A stretch of 64,000 nt of DNA. Source: Scrofimicrobium sp. R131 (GTDB taxonomy: Bacteria > Actinomycetota > Actinomycetes > Actinomycetales > Actinomycetaceae). Position numbers and translations under genes: made by a program. The DNA is taken from the NCBI RefSeq assembly GCF_040256745.1, contig NZ_CP138335.1, positions 930,001-994,000 on the forward strand, read 5' to 3'. Each line of letters starts with the position of its first letter. The first letter of the stretch is position 1. Under the pieces are notes generated by a model. It was not told where the DNA came from, did not search any database, and saw only the letters and a list, made by a program, of their open reading frames with translations. Below are positions 31,840 through 40,702 of the stretch, one piece after another.

Positions 31840-33377
31840 GGGCGCCTCCAAGCTCGTCCATCCAACTGCATCATCTTGTTGGCCGAATCCGGGCCCCAGG
31901 TGCCGGCCCGGTACTGCTCGGGTCGGCCGCTGGCCGCCCAGTGTGCCAGCACCGGATCCAGAATCCGCCAGGACAGCTCCACCTCCTCGTGTCGGGGGAA
32001 GAGCGGGGGATCGCCCAGGAGCACGTCCAGGATCAGGCGCTCGTACGCCTCGGGGGAGGACTCGGTGAAGGCGTGCCCGTACCCGAAGTCCATGGTGACG
32101 TTTCGGACCTCCATCTGGGTGCCGGGCACCTTGGAGCCGAACCGAATGGTCACGCCCTCGTCGGGCTGGACCCGGATCACCAGGGCGTTCTTGCCCAGCT
32201 CCCGGGTGGCGGTCTGCTCAAACGGCAGGTGCAAAGACTTCTTGAAGATGATCGCAATCTCGGTCACCCGCCGGCCCAGCCGTTTGCCGGTACGCAGGTA
32301 GAACGGGACCCCCGCCCAGCGCCGATTGTCGATCTCCAGCCGGAGCGCGGCGAAGGTCTCGGTGGTCGAGTTGGGGTTGAACCCGCCCTCTTCCAGATAG
32401 CCGACCACGTGCTCGCCCCCCTGCCAACCGGCCGCGTACTGGCCCCGGGCCGCATACGTGTCCAGGTCGGCGGGCAGGCGCACCGCCGAGAGGACCTTGA
32501 TCTTCTCGGTGGCCAGATCGTGGGCGTTGAAGGTCACCGGCTCTTCCATCGCGGTCAGGGCCAGCAGTTGCAACAGGTGATTCTGAATTACGTCGCGGGC
32601 CGCGCCGATCCCGTCGTAGTAGCCGGCGCGCCCCTCCACCCCGATATCTTCGGCCATGGTGATTTGGACGTGGTCGACGTAGTTGGAGTTCCAGATCGGT
32701 TCGTAGAGCTGGTTGGCAAAGCGCAGCGCCAGAATGTTCTGCACGGTTTCTTTGCCCAGGTAGTGGTCAATCCGGAACACGTCGTCCGGCCGGAACACCT
32801 GCGAGACGACGTCGTTTAGCTCCCGGGCCGACTGCAGGTCGTGCCCAAAGGGCTTCTCCACCACGACGCGGCGCCAGGCTCCCTCGGCCGAGTGTGACAG
32901 CCCCGACTTGGCCAGTTGCTCCAGCACGACCGGGAACGAGCTGGGGGGCACCGACAGGTAAAACGCGTGGTTCCCCCGGGTTCCCCGGGTGTCGTCCAGC
33001 TCGTGCACCGTCTGGGCCAGCCGAGCGAAGGCCTCGTCGTCGTCAAAGGAACCCTGGACGAACCGGATCCCCTCCGCCAGCTGATTCCAGGTGGCCTCTA
33101 CGAACGGCGTGCGCGCGTGCTTCTTGACCGAGTCGTGCACGATTTGGGCAAAGTCCGCGTCCTCCCAGTCGCGCCGAGCGAACCCGGTCAGGGCAAAACC
33201 TGGCGGCAACAAGCCCCGGTTGGTCAGGTCGTAAACCGCCGGCATCAGCTTTTTGCGGGCCAGGTCCCCGGTCACCCCGAAGATGACCAGACCCGAGGGG
33301 CCCGCGATCCGGGGCAGACGCCGGTCGCGCGGATCCCTGAGGGGATTGTGCTCGGCGGTGACAGGGGTCAGTTTCAC
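31836..33377 (-). CDS. zwf: Glucose-6-phosphate 1-dehydrogenase
   Basis: A 513-residue enzyme of normal length. The NADP-binding loop VIFGVTGDLARKKLMPA is at residues about 31-47, the substrate/catalytic block FRIDHYLGKETVQN near 197-210, and RTGKRLGRRVTEIAI near 365. It oxidises glucose-6-phosphate to 6-phosphogluconolactone with NADP. The GTG start overlaps the gnd stop as GTGA, and its own stop overlaps opcA, so the four genes are translated as a chain. Confidence 0.96.
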   Translation of the reverse strand: MKLTPVTAEHNPLRDPRDRRLPRIAGPSGLVIFGVTGDLARKKLMPAVYDLTNRGLLPPGFALTGFARRDWEDADFAQIVHDSVKKHARTPFVEATWNQLAEGIRFVQGSFDDDEAFARLAQTVHELDDTRGTRGNHAFYLSVPPSSFPVVLEQLAKSGLSHSAEGAWRRVVVEKPFGHDLQSARELNDVVSQVFRPDDVFRIDHYLGKETVQNILALRFANQLYEPIWNSNYVDHVQITMAEDIGVEGRAGYYDGIGAARDVIQNHLLQLLALTAMEEPVTFNAHDLATEKIKVLSAVRLPADLDTYAARGQYAAGWQGGEHVVGYLEEGGFNPNSTTETFAALRLEIDNRRWAGVPFYLRTGKRLGRRVTEIAIIFKKSLHLPFEQTATRELGKNALVIRVQPDEGVTIRFGSKVPGTQMEVRNVTMDFGYGHAFTESSPEAYERLILDVLLGDPPLFPRHEEVELSWRILDPVLAHWAASGRPEQYRAGTWGPDSANKMMQLDGRAWRRP

Positions 33378-34834
33378 AGAGATGCGCCCCCGTCAGTGCG
33401 TTCCTCGTGCCGGTCTCCCGACCAGTCGAGGTGGTAGGAGCCTTCGCGGTCGGTCCGCTCGTAGGTGTGCGCACCGAAGTAGTCGCGCTGAGCCTGAATC
33501 AGGTTGGCGGGCAGACGCTTGGCCCGGACCCCGTCGTAGTAGGCCAGGCAGGAAGAGAAAGCGGGGGTGGGGACGCCGTGCAGCGCCGCGGACGCCACAA
33601 TCTGGCGCCATGACTCGACCCCGGCCGACACCGCTTCGGTGAAGTAGGGGTCGGCGACCAGCAAAGGCAACTCCGGGTTCCGTTCGTAGGCCTCGGTGAT
33701 TCGGTCCAGGAACTTCGCGCGGATAATGCAGCCGCCGCGCCAGATCCGGGCCATCGCACCCAGGTCGATCTGCCAGTTGTACTCGGCCGAGGCGGCCGCA
33801 ATCTGGTCAAACCCCTGCGAGTAAGCCACCACCTTGGAGGCATACAGGGCTTTCCGAACCTGCTCGATGAATGCGTCCCGATCGGTTACCTCCCAGTCGG
33901 CGGCATCCGCGGGCAGGACCTGGCGGGCCGCCTCGCGCTGCGGCGTGGAAGCGGACAGGGCGCGGGCAAAGGTTGCTTCCGCGATCCCGGTCAGCGGGAT
34001 CCCCAAGTCGAGGCCGCTCTGGACGGTCCACTTCCCGGTTCCCTTCTGCTCGGCCTGGTCCAGGACCACGTCGACGAAGGCCGCCCCGGTCTGCGGGTCC
34101 TGCTGGGCCAAAATGTCGGCGGTAATCTCGATCAGGTACGAGTCCAGGTCGCCCTGGTTCCACTGGGAGAAAATCTCTGCCAGTTCCGCGGCCGAAGCGC
34201 CCAGGCCCAGGCGAAGCAAGTCGTAGGCTTCCGCAATCAGCTGCATGTCGGCGTACTCAATGCCGTTGTGGACCATCTTGACGAAGTGTCCCGCCCCGTC
34301 GGGCCCCACGTGGGTGCAGCACGGGACCCCGTCCACGTGTGCGGAGATGGTCTCCAGGATCGGCCCGAGGGTTTGGTAGGACTCAACGGTTCCGCCCGGC
34401 ATGATCGAGGGTCCGTTCAGCGCACCCTCTTCCCCGCCGGAAACGCCGGTCCCAACAAAGTGGATTCCTTTCTCGCGCAGGGCCCGCTCCCGCCGGATCG
34501 TGTCGGGGAAGTGCGCGTTGCCCGCGTCCACCACGATGTCGCCCGGTTCGAGCAGCGGCACCAGCTCCTCAATCACCGCGTCGGTGGCGGCGCCGGCCTT
34601 CACCATGGAGATGACGGTCCGTGGGCGCTGCAGCGAGGCGACGAAGTCGGCCATGGACTCGGAGGGGATAAAAGTACCTTCGTCCCCGTGTTCTTCGATC
34701 AGTGAAGCCGTCCGTCCCCAAGAGCGGTTGTGGACCGCCACCCGGTAGCCGTTCCGGGCCAGGTTCCGGGCCAGGTTGCGACCCATGACCGCCATTCCGG
34801 TGACCCCAATTTGTGCGAGCGGTTGATCAGACAT
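33374..34834 (-). CDS. gnd: 6-phosphogluconate dehydrogenase, decarboxylating
   Basis: A 486-residue protein matching the long (NADP) class. GVTGMAVMGRNLARNLARNG is the Rossmann loop, HNRS follows with the Arg expected for NADP preference, FVGTGVSGGEEGA and MVHNGIEYADMQLI hold the substrate-binding residues, and a C-terminal tail ends YHLDW plus about 13 residues. It produces ribulose-5-phosphate, CO2 and NADPH. First gene of the oxidative pentose-phosphate operon. The ATG at 34834 has AAAGGG about 10 bases upstream, a slightly long spacing. Confidence 0.95.
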   Translation of the reverse strand: MSDQPLAQIGVTGMAVMGRNLARNLARNGYRVAVHNRSWGRTASLIEEHGDEGTFIPSESMADFVASLQRPRTVISMVKAGAATDAVIEELVPLLEPGDIVVDAGNAHFPDTIRRERALREKGIHFVGTGVSGGEEGALNGPSIMPGGTVESYQTLGPILETISAHVDGVPCCTHVGPDGAGHFVKMVHNGIEYADMQLIAEAYDLLRLGLGASAAELAEIFSQWNQGDLDSYLIEITADILAQQDPQTGAAFVDVVLDQAEQKGTGKWTVQSGLDLGIPLTGIAEATFARALSASTPQREAARQVLPADAADWEVTDRDAFIEQVRKALYASKVVAYSQGFDQIAAASAEYNWQIDLGAMARIWRGGCIIRAKFLDRITEAYERNPELPLLVADPYFTEAVSAGVESWRQIVASAALHGVPTPAFSSCLAYYDGVRAKRLPANLIQAQRDYFGAHTYERTDREGSYHLDWSGDRHEERTDGGASL

Positions 34835-34894
34835 TGTGCAGTAGCCCTTTCTTCTGTTGCCGCTCCCGAGCGCGCCAACAGGTGCACACCGTGT

Positions 34895-34915
34895 GGGAGC
34901 AACTCTGCTGCTCCC
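34895..34915 (-). terminator. Hairpin between otsA and gnd
   Basis: GGGAGCA (34895-34901) pairs with TGCTCCC (34909-34915) with a 7-base loop, inside the 137-bp gap downstream of otsA and upstream of gnd. An adjacent CACACCGTGTG (34887-34897) is also palindromic. It may end the otsA transcript or act in the gnd leader. Confidence 0.4.
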
Positions 34916-34971
34916 AAGCCTATACTTCTTCTAGGACGAGAGACCCAGATGTGCTGAGATGTGAACGGTTC

Positions 34972-36375
34972 CTAGACCGCTTTTAGGTCCTGCAGGAACT
35001 TGTTCGCCCAGTGGTCAATCGAGTTGTCCCGCACTTTTCGTTTCATGGCGAGGAACGCGCGGGAGCGCACCGGCTCGGGGTCGGTCAGCGCCCGCATGAT
35101 CGTGTCCTTCATGGCGTCCAAGTCGTAGGGGTTCACCAGGTAGGCGCGCTTCAACTCGCGGGCCGCCCCGGCAAATTCGCTCAGGACCAGGGCGCCGCTG
35201 GATTTGGTGTGGCAGGCAATGTACTCCTTAGCCACCAGGTTCATCCCGTCGCGCAGCGGGGTGACCAGCATGACGTCGGCCAGCTGGTACATGGCCGCCA
35301 TCGTGGAGCGGGAGAAGTTGGCGTGCCGGTAGGAGATCGCGGGCCTGCCGACCCCGCCCACCGACGAGTTGATCCGGCCCACCAGCTGATCAATGTCGTT
35401 GCGCAGCTTCTGGTACTCCTCGACGTCTTCGCGCGAGGGGGTCGCCACCTGCAGGAAAACGGTCGTCTCCGGGTCCAGTTTGCCCTCGGCGAACAGCTCA
35501 CCGACCGCGCGAATGCGCTGGCGCAAACCCTTGGTGTAGTCGAGCCGGTCCACCCCGAGCAAAATGGTCTCCGGGTTCCCGAGCTCGGCCCGCAACTCGG
35601 CCGACTCGGCCAGCACTTCCGGGGATTCGGCCAGCTCGACGAACCCTTGGTAGTCGATCGAAATTGGATAGGCCCGCACGGTGCAGAGGTGTCCGTCCTC
35701 AACCGAAACTCGATCTGAGCGGACCTGGTGCTCGGTCCGCCGGCGAACCAGCCGCAGGAAGTTTGAAGCCCCGCCCGGCACCTGGAAGCCAACCAGGTCC
35801 GCGCCCAGCAGCCCCTCGATGATTTGGCGGCGCCAGGGGAGTTGCTCGTACAGCTCGATCGGGGGGAAGGGAATGTGCAGGAAGAAGCCGATCTTCAGAT
35901 CCGGCCGGAGCCGACGCAGCATCGCCGGGACCAGTTGCAGCTGATAGTCCTGGACCCAGACGGTGGCGTTGGGGGCGCAGGCTTCGGCCGTGCGGACCGC
36001 GAAGCGCAGGTTCACATCCCGATAGGTTTCCCACCATTCGCGGTGGAACTCCGGAAAGGCCACCGCGTCGTGGTAGAGCGGCCAGAGGGTGGAGTTAGAG
36101 AAGCCTTCGTAGTATTCCTCGACTTCCCGGGTCGACAGCTCGACCGGAACCACCTGGTAACCCTCGTGTTCGAACGGGTCCACCGTCTCGTCGGCCGATC
36201 CGGGCCACCCTACCCAGGCGCCGCCGAACCTCCTCATCAGGGGCTCCAACGCGGTCACCAGACCCCCGGGGGAGGTTTGCCAGCTCACCTCGCCGTCCTC
36301 GCTCGTCACTCGGTCGACCGGCAGCCGATTGGCCACCACCACGAAGCTCGACTGTTGACCATCTGATGCAGACAT
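34972..36375 (-). CDS. otsA: Trehalose-6-phosphate synthase
   Basis: A 467-residue GT20 enzyme: [11 protein letters not shown] at the N-terminus, [14 protein letters not shown] with the glucose-6-phosphate loop, [41 protein letters not shown] with the UDP-sugar contacts, and [17 protein letters not shown] near residue 370. It joins UDP-glucose and glucose-6-phosphate to trehalose-6-phosphate. The ATG follows AAAGGAGAG. It is divergently paired with otsB over a 57-bp promoter region, so both steps of trehalose synthesis are together, consistent with osmotic or desiccation stress protection. Confidence 0.95.
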   Translation of the reverse strand: MSASDGQQSSFVVVANRLPVDRVTSEDGEVSWQTSPGGLVTALEPLMRRFGGAWVGWPGSADETVDPFEHEGYQVVPVELSTREVEEYYEGFSNSTLWPLYHDAVAFPEFHREWWETYRDVNLRFAVRTAEACAPNATVWVQDYQLQLVPAMLRRLRPDLKIGFFLHIPFPPIELYEQLPWRRQIIEGLLGADLVGFQVPGGASNFLRLVRRRTEHQVRSDRVSVEDGHLCTVRAYPISIDYQGFVELAESPEVLAESAELRAELGNPETILLGVDRLDYTKGLRQRIRAVGELFAEGKLDPETTVFLQVATPSREDVEEYQKLRNDIDQLVGRINSSVGGVGRPAISYRHANFSRSTMAAMYQLADVMLVTPLRDGMNLVAKEYIACHTKSSGALVLSEFAGAARELKRAYLVNPYDLDAMKDTIMRALTDPEPVRSRAFLAMKRKVRDNSIDHWANKFLQDLKAV

Positions 36376-36432
36376 ACACTCTCCTTTGTCGCTTCCTTAA
36401 CTGTATCGCTTTAGTCGTGGCACAGTAGAGGG

Positions 36433-37260
36433 ATGGATAAGAGCAGGTGGACAGCCCGAACGCTAGCGGCCGAAGCGTTTCCGGCGGCAGTAAGAAAAGA
36501 TCCCGGTCGCACACTGTTGGCCTTCGACTTTGACGGGACCCTGGCCCACATGAACCCGGACCCGGAGGCGGTCAGCCTGGTGGAGGAGTCGGCCAGTGCG
36601 CTCGAGCAGCTCACCGGCCTCGGGGTGGACCTGGCCCTGATTTCGGGGCGACCGGTCGACACCCTGGTTCGACTCGGTCGACTCCAGGAACGGCCGGCGT
36701 TCTCCCAGGCAACCATCTTGGGTCAGTACGGCATTGAGCGGCTGGACCTGGCGACGGGCGAGCGGAGGATTCCCCCAATTCCGGTTGAGATTGACCGGGC
36801 CCGGCCCGAGTTGGCCCAGCTGGTGGCCGACCACCCGGGTGCCTACCTGGAGGACAAGGGCCGCGCCCTGGCTGTCCACGTGCGCCGGATGCCAGATCCG
36901 GAGGCGGCTCAGGCGGCCCTGTCCGAGCCGGTGCACCAGCTAGCCGAGCGGCACGGCTTACAGGTGGAGCCGGGTCGACTCGTCTGGGAGGTGCGGGCAG
37001 CCTCTGCCGACAAAGGCGACGCCCTGCGCGAGCTGATTCGCCAACACCAGCCCCGCGCCGTCCTGATGGCGGGAGACGACCTGGGCGACCTGGCGGCTTT
37101 TGCCGCCCTGGCGGAGGCGGCCAAGCGGGGGATCTACACGTGTGCCCTGGTCAGTGACTCCCAGGAGCAGCCGGAGCTGCGCCGCTATGCCGACGTGCTC
37201 TGTGACGGGCCCGACGGGGTGGCTGCCTGGCTCCAACACCTGGTGTCCAACCTCCGCTAA
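36433..37260 (+). CDS. otsB: Trehalose-6-phosphate phosphatase
   Basis: A 275-residue HAD hydrolase with the nucleophile motif LAFDFDGTLAHMNPDPEAV (residues about 33-51, DxDGT), LALISGRPVDTLVRL, GQYGIERLD, and motif IV MAGDDLGDLAAFAAL near residue 213. It removes phosphate from trehalose-6-phosphate. No Shine-Dalgarno is seen before the ATG; CACAGT lies six bases upstream and could be a weak -10 of a leaderless transcript. Convergent with the following ABC ATPase gene, with only 2 bases between stops. Confidence 0.93.
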   Translation: MDKSRWTARTLAAEAFPAAVRKDPGRTLLAFDFDGTLAHMNPDPEAVSLVEESASALEQLTGLGVDLALISGRPVDTLVRLGRLQERPAFSQATILGQYGIERLDLATGERRIPPIPVEIDRARPELAQLVADHPGAYLEDKGRALAVHVRRMPDPEAAQAALSEPVHQLAERHGLQVEPGRLVWEVRAASADKGDALRELIRQHQPRAVLMAGDDLGDLAAFAALAEAAKRGIYTCALVSDSQEQPELRRYADVLCDGPDGVAAWLQHLVSNLR

Positions 37261-37262
37261 GG

Positions 37263-38030
37263 CTAGGCCGGCAACCGGGGAACTGCCTCGAGCAGACGGC
37301 GAGTGTAGTCGCTGGTCGGGGTCCGAAGCAGCGTTTGGGTGGGGCCGGATTCTTCCACCCGTCCGCTCTGGAGCACCACCATTTCCTCACACAGGCGGGC
37401 CACCACGGCAATGTCGTGGCTGACCATCAGCAGCGTCAGTCCCAGCTGCTCTTTTAGCTCAGCCAGCAGGTCCAGCAGGTCGGCCCGCACCGAGACGTCG
37501 AGCGCGCTGACCGGCTCGTCGGCCACCAACACCTGCGGGTTGGGGGCGAGCGCCCGGGCGATGGCGATCCGCTGGCGCTGCCCTCCGGAGAACTGCGCCG
37601 GATAGCGGTCACCCACCTCGGGATCCAGGCCCACCTGGGCCAACACCTCGTCCACCCGGGCCCGGTGGGACCCGGGGATCTTCAACGAGGCTAGCGGCTC
37701 ACCGACGATCCGGTGGATCTTCATCCGCGGGTCCAGGGACGAGCGTGGATCCTGAAAAACCATCTGCACCTGTCGGCGGAACTGGCGGGTCGCCTCACGT
37801 CCCTTGGGTGGGAGCGGCTCACCCCTCCAGGTGACCTCACCCTCAGTGGGGGTATCCAGGGCCAGCAGCAGGTTCAAAATGGTCGACTTGCCCGCGCCCG
37901 ACTCGCCGACAATTCCCAGGCTCCGCCCCGACCGCACCTCCAGGCTGACGCCGGACAGGGCCCGGGTGGTCACCCCGCGGCGGGTGAACTCGCGCGTGAC
38001 GTCCTTCAAAGCGAATAGGGGTTCACTCAC
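37263..38030 (-). CDS. Peptide/nickel-type ABC transporter ATPase (DppF-like)
   Basis: A 255-residue ATPase with Walker A GIVGESGAGKSTIL (residues about 38-51), Q-loop MVFQDPRSSLDP, signature FSGGQRQRIAIARAL, Walker B VLVADEPVSALD and H-loop MVSHDI. The partial oligopeptide-type C-terminal extension is missing, so it is shorter than usual DppF proteins (about 320). The GTG start overlaps the upstream ATPase gene by 8 bp. Last gene of a five-gene importer operon with binding protein, two permeases and two ATPases. Confidence 0.92.
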   Translation of the reverse strand: MSEPLFALKDVTREFTRRGVTTRALSGVSLEVRSGRSLGIVGESGAGKSTILNLLLALDTPTEGEVTWRGEPLPPKGREATRQFRRQVQMVFQDPRSSLDPRMKIHRIVGEPLASLKIPGSHRARVDEVLAQVGLDPEVGDRYPAQFSGGQRQRIAIARALAPNPQVLVADEPVSALDVSVRADLLDLLAELKEQLGLTLLMVSHDIAVVARLCEEMVVLQSGRVEESGPTQTLLRTPTSDYTRRLLEAVPRLPA

Positions 38031-38823
38031 CGGGGGCCTCCTCGAGCGCGGGCAGGAAACTGACTTCGCGAGCCGCGGTTACCAGCTGACGTGTATACGC
38101 TGCCTGCGGGTCGGCCAAACCGTTGGCCACCGTGGTCTGTTCGACCACCTGCCCGCCTCGCATCACCACCAGGTTCTGCGCCACCTGGGCCAGGACCGGA
38201 AGATCGTGGGTGATGAACACGAGCGTGGTGCCCAACTGATCGACCAGGGTGGTCAACAGCTCCAGCACCTCCGCCTGCACGGTCACGTCGAGCGCGGTGG
38301 TGGGCTCGTCGGCAATGATCACTTCGGGCTGGCAGGCCAGCACCATCGCCAGGGCCACCCGCTGGCGTTGTCCACCCGAAAGCTGCCACGGGTACGAGGC
38401 AGCAATTCGTTCGGCATCGTGCAGGGCGACCTGGTGCAGCAGCTCCAGCATCCGACTCTGGGCCTGACGCCGGGACAGGTGCTGGTGAAGGCGCAGGGGA
38501 CCGACGATTTGGCGGCCCACCTTCATCAGGGGATCGAGGGCGGTCAGGGGCTCTTGAAACACCATCGCGATCCGCGAGCCCCGGGTGCGCTGGCGCTCGG
38601 TCTCGGTCAGGGTCAGCAGTTCCTGCCCGTCCAGGGTGACGGAGCCGGAGGCCCGCATCCCCTCCGGCAGTAGGCCCATGATGGCCAGGGCGGTAATGGA
38701 CTTGCCCGAACCCGACTCGCCAATTAGGCCGAGGCGGCCACCGGTGGGCACCGACCAGGAGCAGTCGGTCAAAATTGGCCGGCCACTCGAGGTGGTGACG
38801 GACAGGTTGGAGACTTCCAGCAT
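38023..38823 (-). CDS. Peptide/nickel-type ABC transporter ATPase (DppD-like)
   Basis: A 266-residue ATPase: Walker [22 protein letters not shown]-loop [17 protein letters not shown], signature [15 protein letters not shown], Walker [15 protein letters not shown] and H-loop FITHDL. Like its partner it lacks the long C-terminal domain of OppD/DppD. The ATG shares one base with the stop of the upstream permease gene (TGATG). It forms a heterodimer with the following ATPase to energise the importer. Confidence 0.92.
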   Translation of the reverse strand: MLEVSNLSVTTSSGRPILTDCSWSVPTGGRLGLIGESGSGKSITALAIMGLLPEGMRASGSVTLDGQELLTLTETERQRTRGSRIAMVFQEPLTALDPLMKVGRQIVGPLRLHQHLSRRQAQSRMLELLHQVALHDAERIAASYPWQLSGGQRQRVALAMVLACQPEVIIADEPTTALDVTVQAEVLELLTTLVDQLGTTLVFITHDLPVLAQVAQNLVVMRGGQVVEQTTVANGLADPQAAYTRQLVTAAREVSFLPALEEAPGE

Positions 38824-39707
38824 CAGCGATCACCTCGCAGGGTTGGGTCCAGCAGGTCTCGCAGACCATCGCCGAGCAGATTCAGGCCGAGGACCGTCCA
38901 CGCGATTGCCAAACCAGGGGCGAGGGCAGCCCAGGGCTGCACCTCGACGGTGGATTGGGCTTCCAGCAGCATCCGCCCCCAGCTGGCGGCGGGAGGCGGC
39001 GCCCCCAACCCGAGGTAGCTGAGCGCCGCCTCGGCCAGGATGGCAGCCCCACCCAACAGCATCAGCTGCACCAGCAGCATCGGGAAAATGTTGGGCAAAA
39101 TGTGCAGGCGCAGGCTGGCCCACCACCGGGTCCCGGAGGTGCGGGCCGCGCGGAAATAGTCCTCCCGCAGGACCCGCTGCGTGTTGATTCGGGTGACCCG
39201 GGCAATGGTGGCCGAGCCGGAAATTCCGATGGCCAGGATGGCCGAGGAGAGGGACGCCCCGCGAATGGTCACGATCAGCATGGCCAGCAGCAGGGTGGGG
39301 AATGCAATCATGATGTCGATGAACTTGGAGAACCCGGCATCCACCCACCAGGTGGTGGCGGCCGCCAGGATTCCCAGGGTCAACCCAATCAGAGCCGCGA
39401 TCACCATGGTGGCGGCCGCGACGATCAGGGCGGAGGTCGCCCCCGCCATCAGTTGGGAAAACAGGTCCCGTCCAAGCCGGTCGGTCCCAATCCAGAACTG
39501 GCCACTGGGCCCGGCCAGGCGCGCTCCGGAGCCGGTGGCATCCAGCGAATAGGGGGTCCAGAACAGGGCCACCAGGCCGACGACGGCGGTAAGTGTCACC
39601 ATCACCGTGCCGGCCACCAGGGAGGGTGACCAGCGGCGGCGCCCAGAACCGGGCAGGGACGTCAGTGCCTCTTCTTCCACCAGGGTGGTTCTCAGATCCA
39701 CACTCAC
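38823..39707 (-). CDS. Peptide/nickel-type ABC transporter permease (DppC-like)
   Basis: A 294-residue permease with a short cytoplasmic N-terminus, an N-terminal OppC segment and the BPD_transp_1 domain: WIGTDRLGRDLFSQLMAGA (residues about 70-88) is the typical DppC/OppC region and RAARTSGTRWWASLRLHILP the EAA loop contacting the ATPases. Six hydrophobic segments. The GTG start overlaps the upstream permease as GTGA. Confidence 0.92.
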   Translation of the reverse strand: MSVDLRTTLVEEEALTSLPGSGRRRWSPSLVAGTVMVTLTAVVGLVALFWTPYSLDATGSGARLAGPSGQFWIGTDRLGRDLFSQLMAGATSALIVAAATMVIAALIGLTLGILAAATTWWVDAGFSKFIDIMIAFPTLLLAMLIVTIRGASLSSAILAIGISGSATIARVTRINTQRVLREDYFRAARTSGTRWWASLRLHILPNIFPMLLVQLMLLGGAAILAEAALSYLGLGAPPPAASWGRMLLEAQSTVEVQPWAALAPGLAIAWTVLGLNLLGDGLRDLLDPTLRGDR

Positions 39708-40702
39708 TTGGCCCCCGCCTTTCGCCGGGCCCGGCTGGAGCCGAGCTGAAGTCGGGGATCAATCCCGCGCTGAAGCAGATCCACCGCCGTGTTGATGATC
39801 AGCACGACTGCCGTCAGCAGCATCACCAAGTTTTGGACGGTGGGAAGGTCCCGGGCAGTGACGGAGGTCAGCAGCAGCTGTCCCAAGCCCGGGAGGGCAA
39901 ACACGTTCTCGATCACGACGGCACCCAGCAGGGAGGTACCCAGCTCAATGCCGAGGATCGCCACCACCGGGACGGCCGCGTTTCGAAGGCCGTGCCGGGC
40001 CAGGGCGCCCGCGCGGGAGTAGCCCAGCGAGCGTGCGGTCCGCAGGTAGTCGGTGTCCAGCACGTCAATCACGGAAGAGCGGATGTAGCGCACCATCGTG
40101 GCGCTCATGGCGATGGCAATGGTGATCATCGGGAGCGCCAGCGCGGTCAGGGCCGCGACCGGGTCGGCCCAACCGTGACGCGGAAAGTTCCCGGCGGGAA
40201 ACCAACCGAGGCGGAGCGCAAAGATCCAGACGAGGATCACGCCGATCCAGAAGCTGGGAACCGCGAGCCCAAGTTGGGACAGCCCCGAGATGGCCACGCC
40301 GGCGGGGGAGCGGCGACGGGTCGCCGCCAGCACCCCGAGCGGAACCGACACCAGGACCGCCAGGATGAACGCCCCCACGCTGAGGGGGACGGTCACCGCG
40401 AGTCGGTGCCCAATCAGCTCGGAAAAAGGCTTCTTCGAGATGAACGAGGCACTCTGCCCGGTGAACAGGTCGTGAAGCCACTGGCCGTACTGCACCAGCA
40501 GGGGCTGGTCGGTTCCGAGCTCGGAACGAAGCTGCTCCAACTGTTCCTGGGTGGTGCCCACGCCCAGCAGCGTCCCCGACGAGTCGCCGGGCAGGAGGCG
40601 CAGGAGCAGGAAAATCACCAGGGAGGCCAGGAACAGCGAGACCAGCAGTCCCGCCACCTTCTTAGCTAGATACCAAAGATTGGCTGACAACCCCGATCCC
40701 AT
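39704..40702 (-). CDS. Peptide/nickel-type ABC transporter permease (DppB-like)
   Basis: A 332-residue permease. The first membrane helix (VAGLLVSLFLASLVIFLLLR) leads into RLLPGDSSGTLLG and then the periplasmic region typical of DppB. The EAA-like loop is RTARSLGYSRAGALARHGLR (residues about 225-244), followed by ELGTSLLGAVVIENVFALPG. Its ATG shares one base with the stop of the binding-protein gene (TAATG), so the transporter subunits follow the binding protein directly. Confidence 0.92.
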   Translation of the reverse strand: MGSGLSANLWYLAKKVAGLLVSLFLASLVIFLLLRLLPGDSSGTLLGVGTTQEQLEQLRSELGTDQPLLVQYGQWLHDLFTGQSASFISKKPFSELIGHRLAVTVPLSVGAFILAVLVSVPLGVLAATRRRSPAGVAISGLSQLGLAVPSFWIGVILVWIFALRLGWFPAGNFPRHGWADPVAALTALALPMITIAIAMSATMVRYIRSSVIDVLDTDYLRTARSLGYSRAGALARHGLRNAAVPVVAILGIELGTSLLGAVVIENVFALPGLGQLLLTSVTARDLPTVQNLVMLLTAVVLIINTAVDLLQRGIDPRLQLGSSRARRKAGAK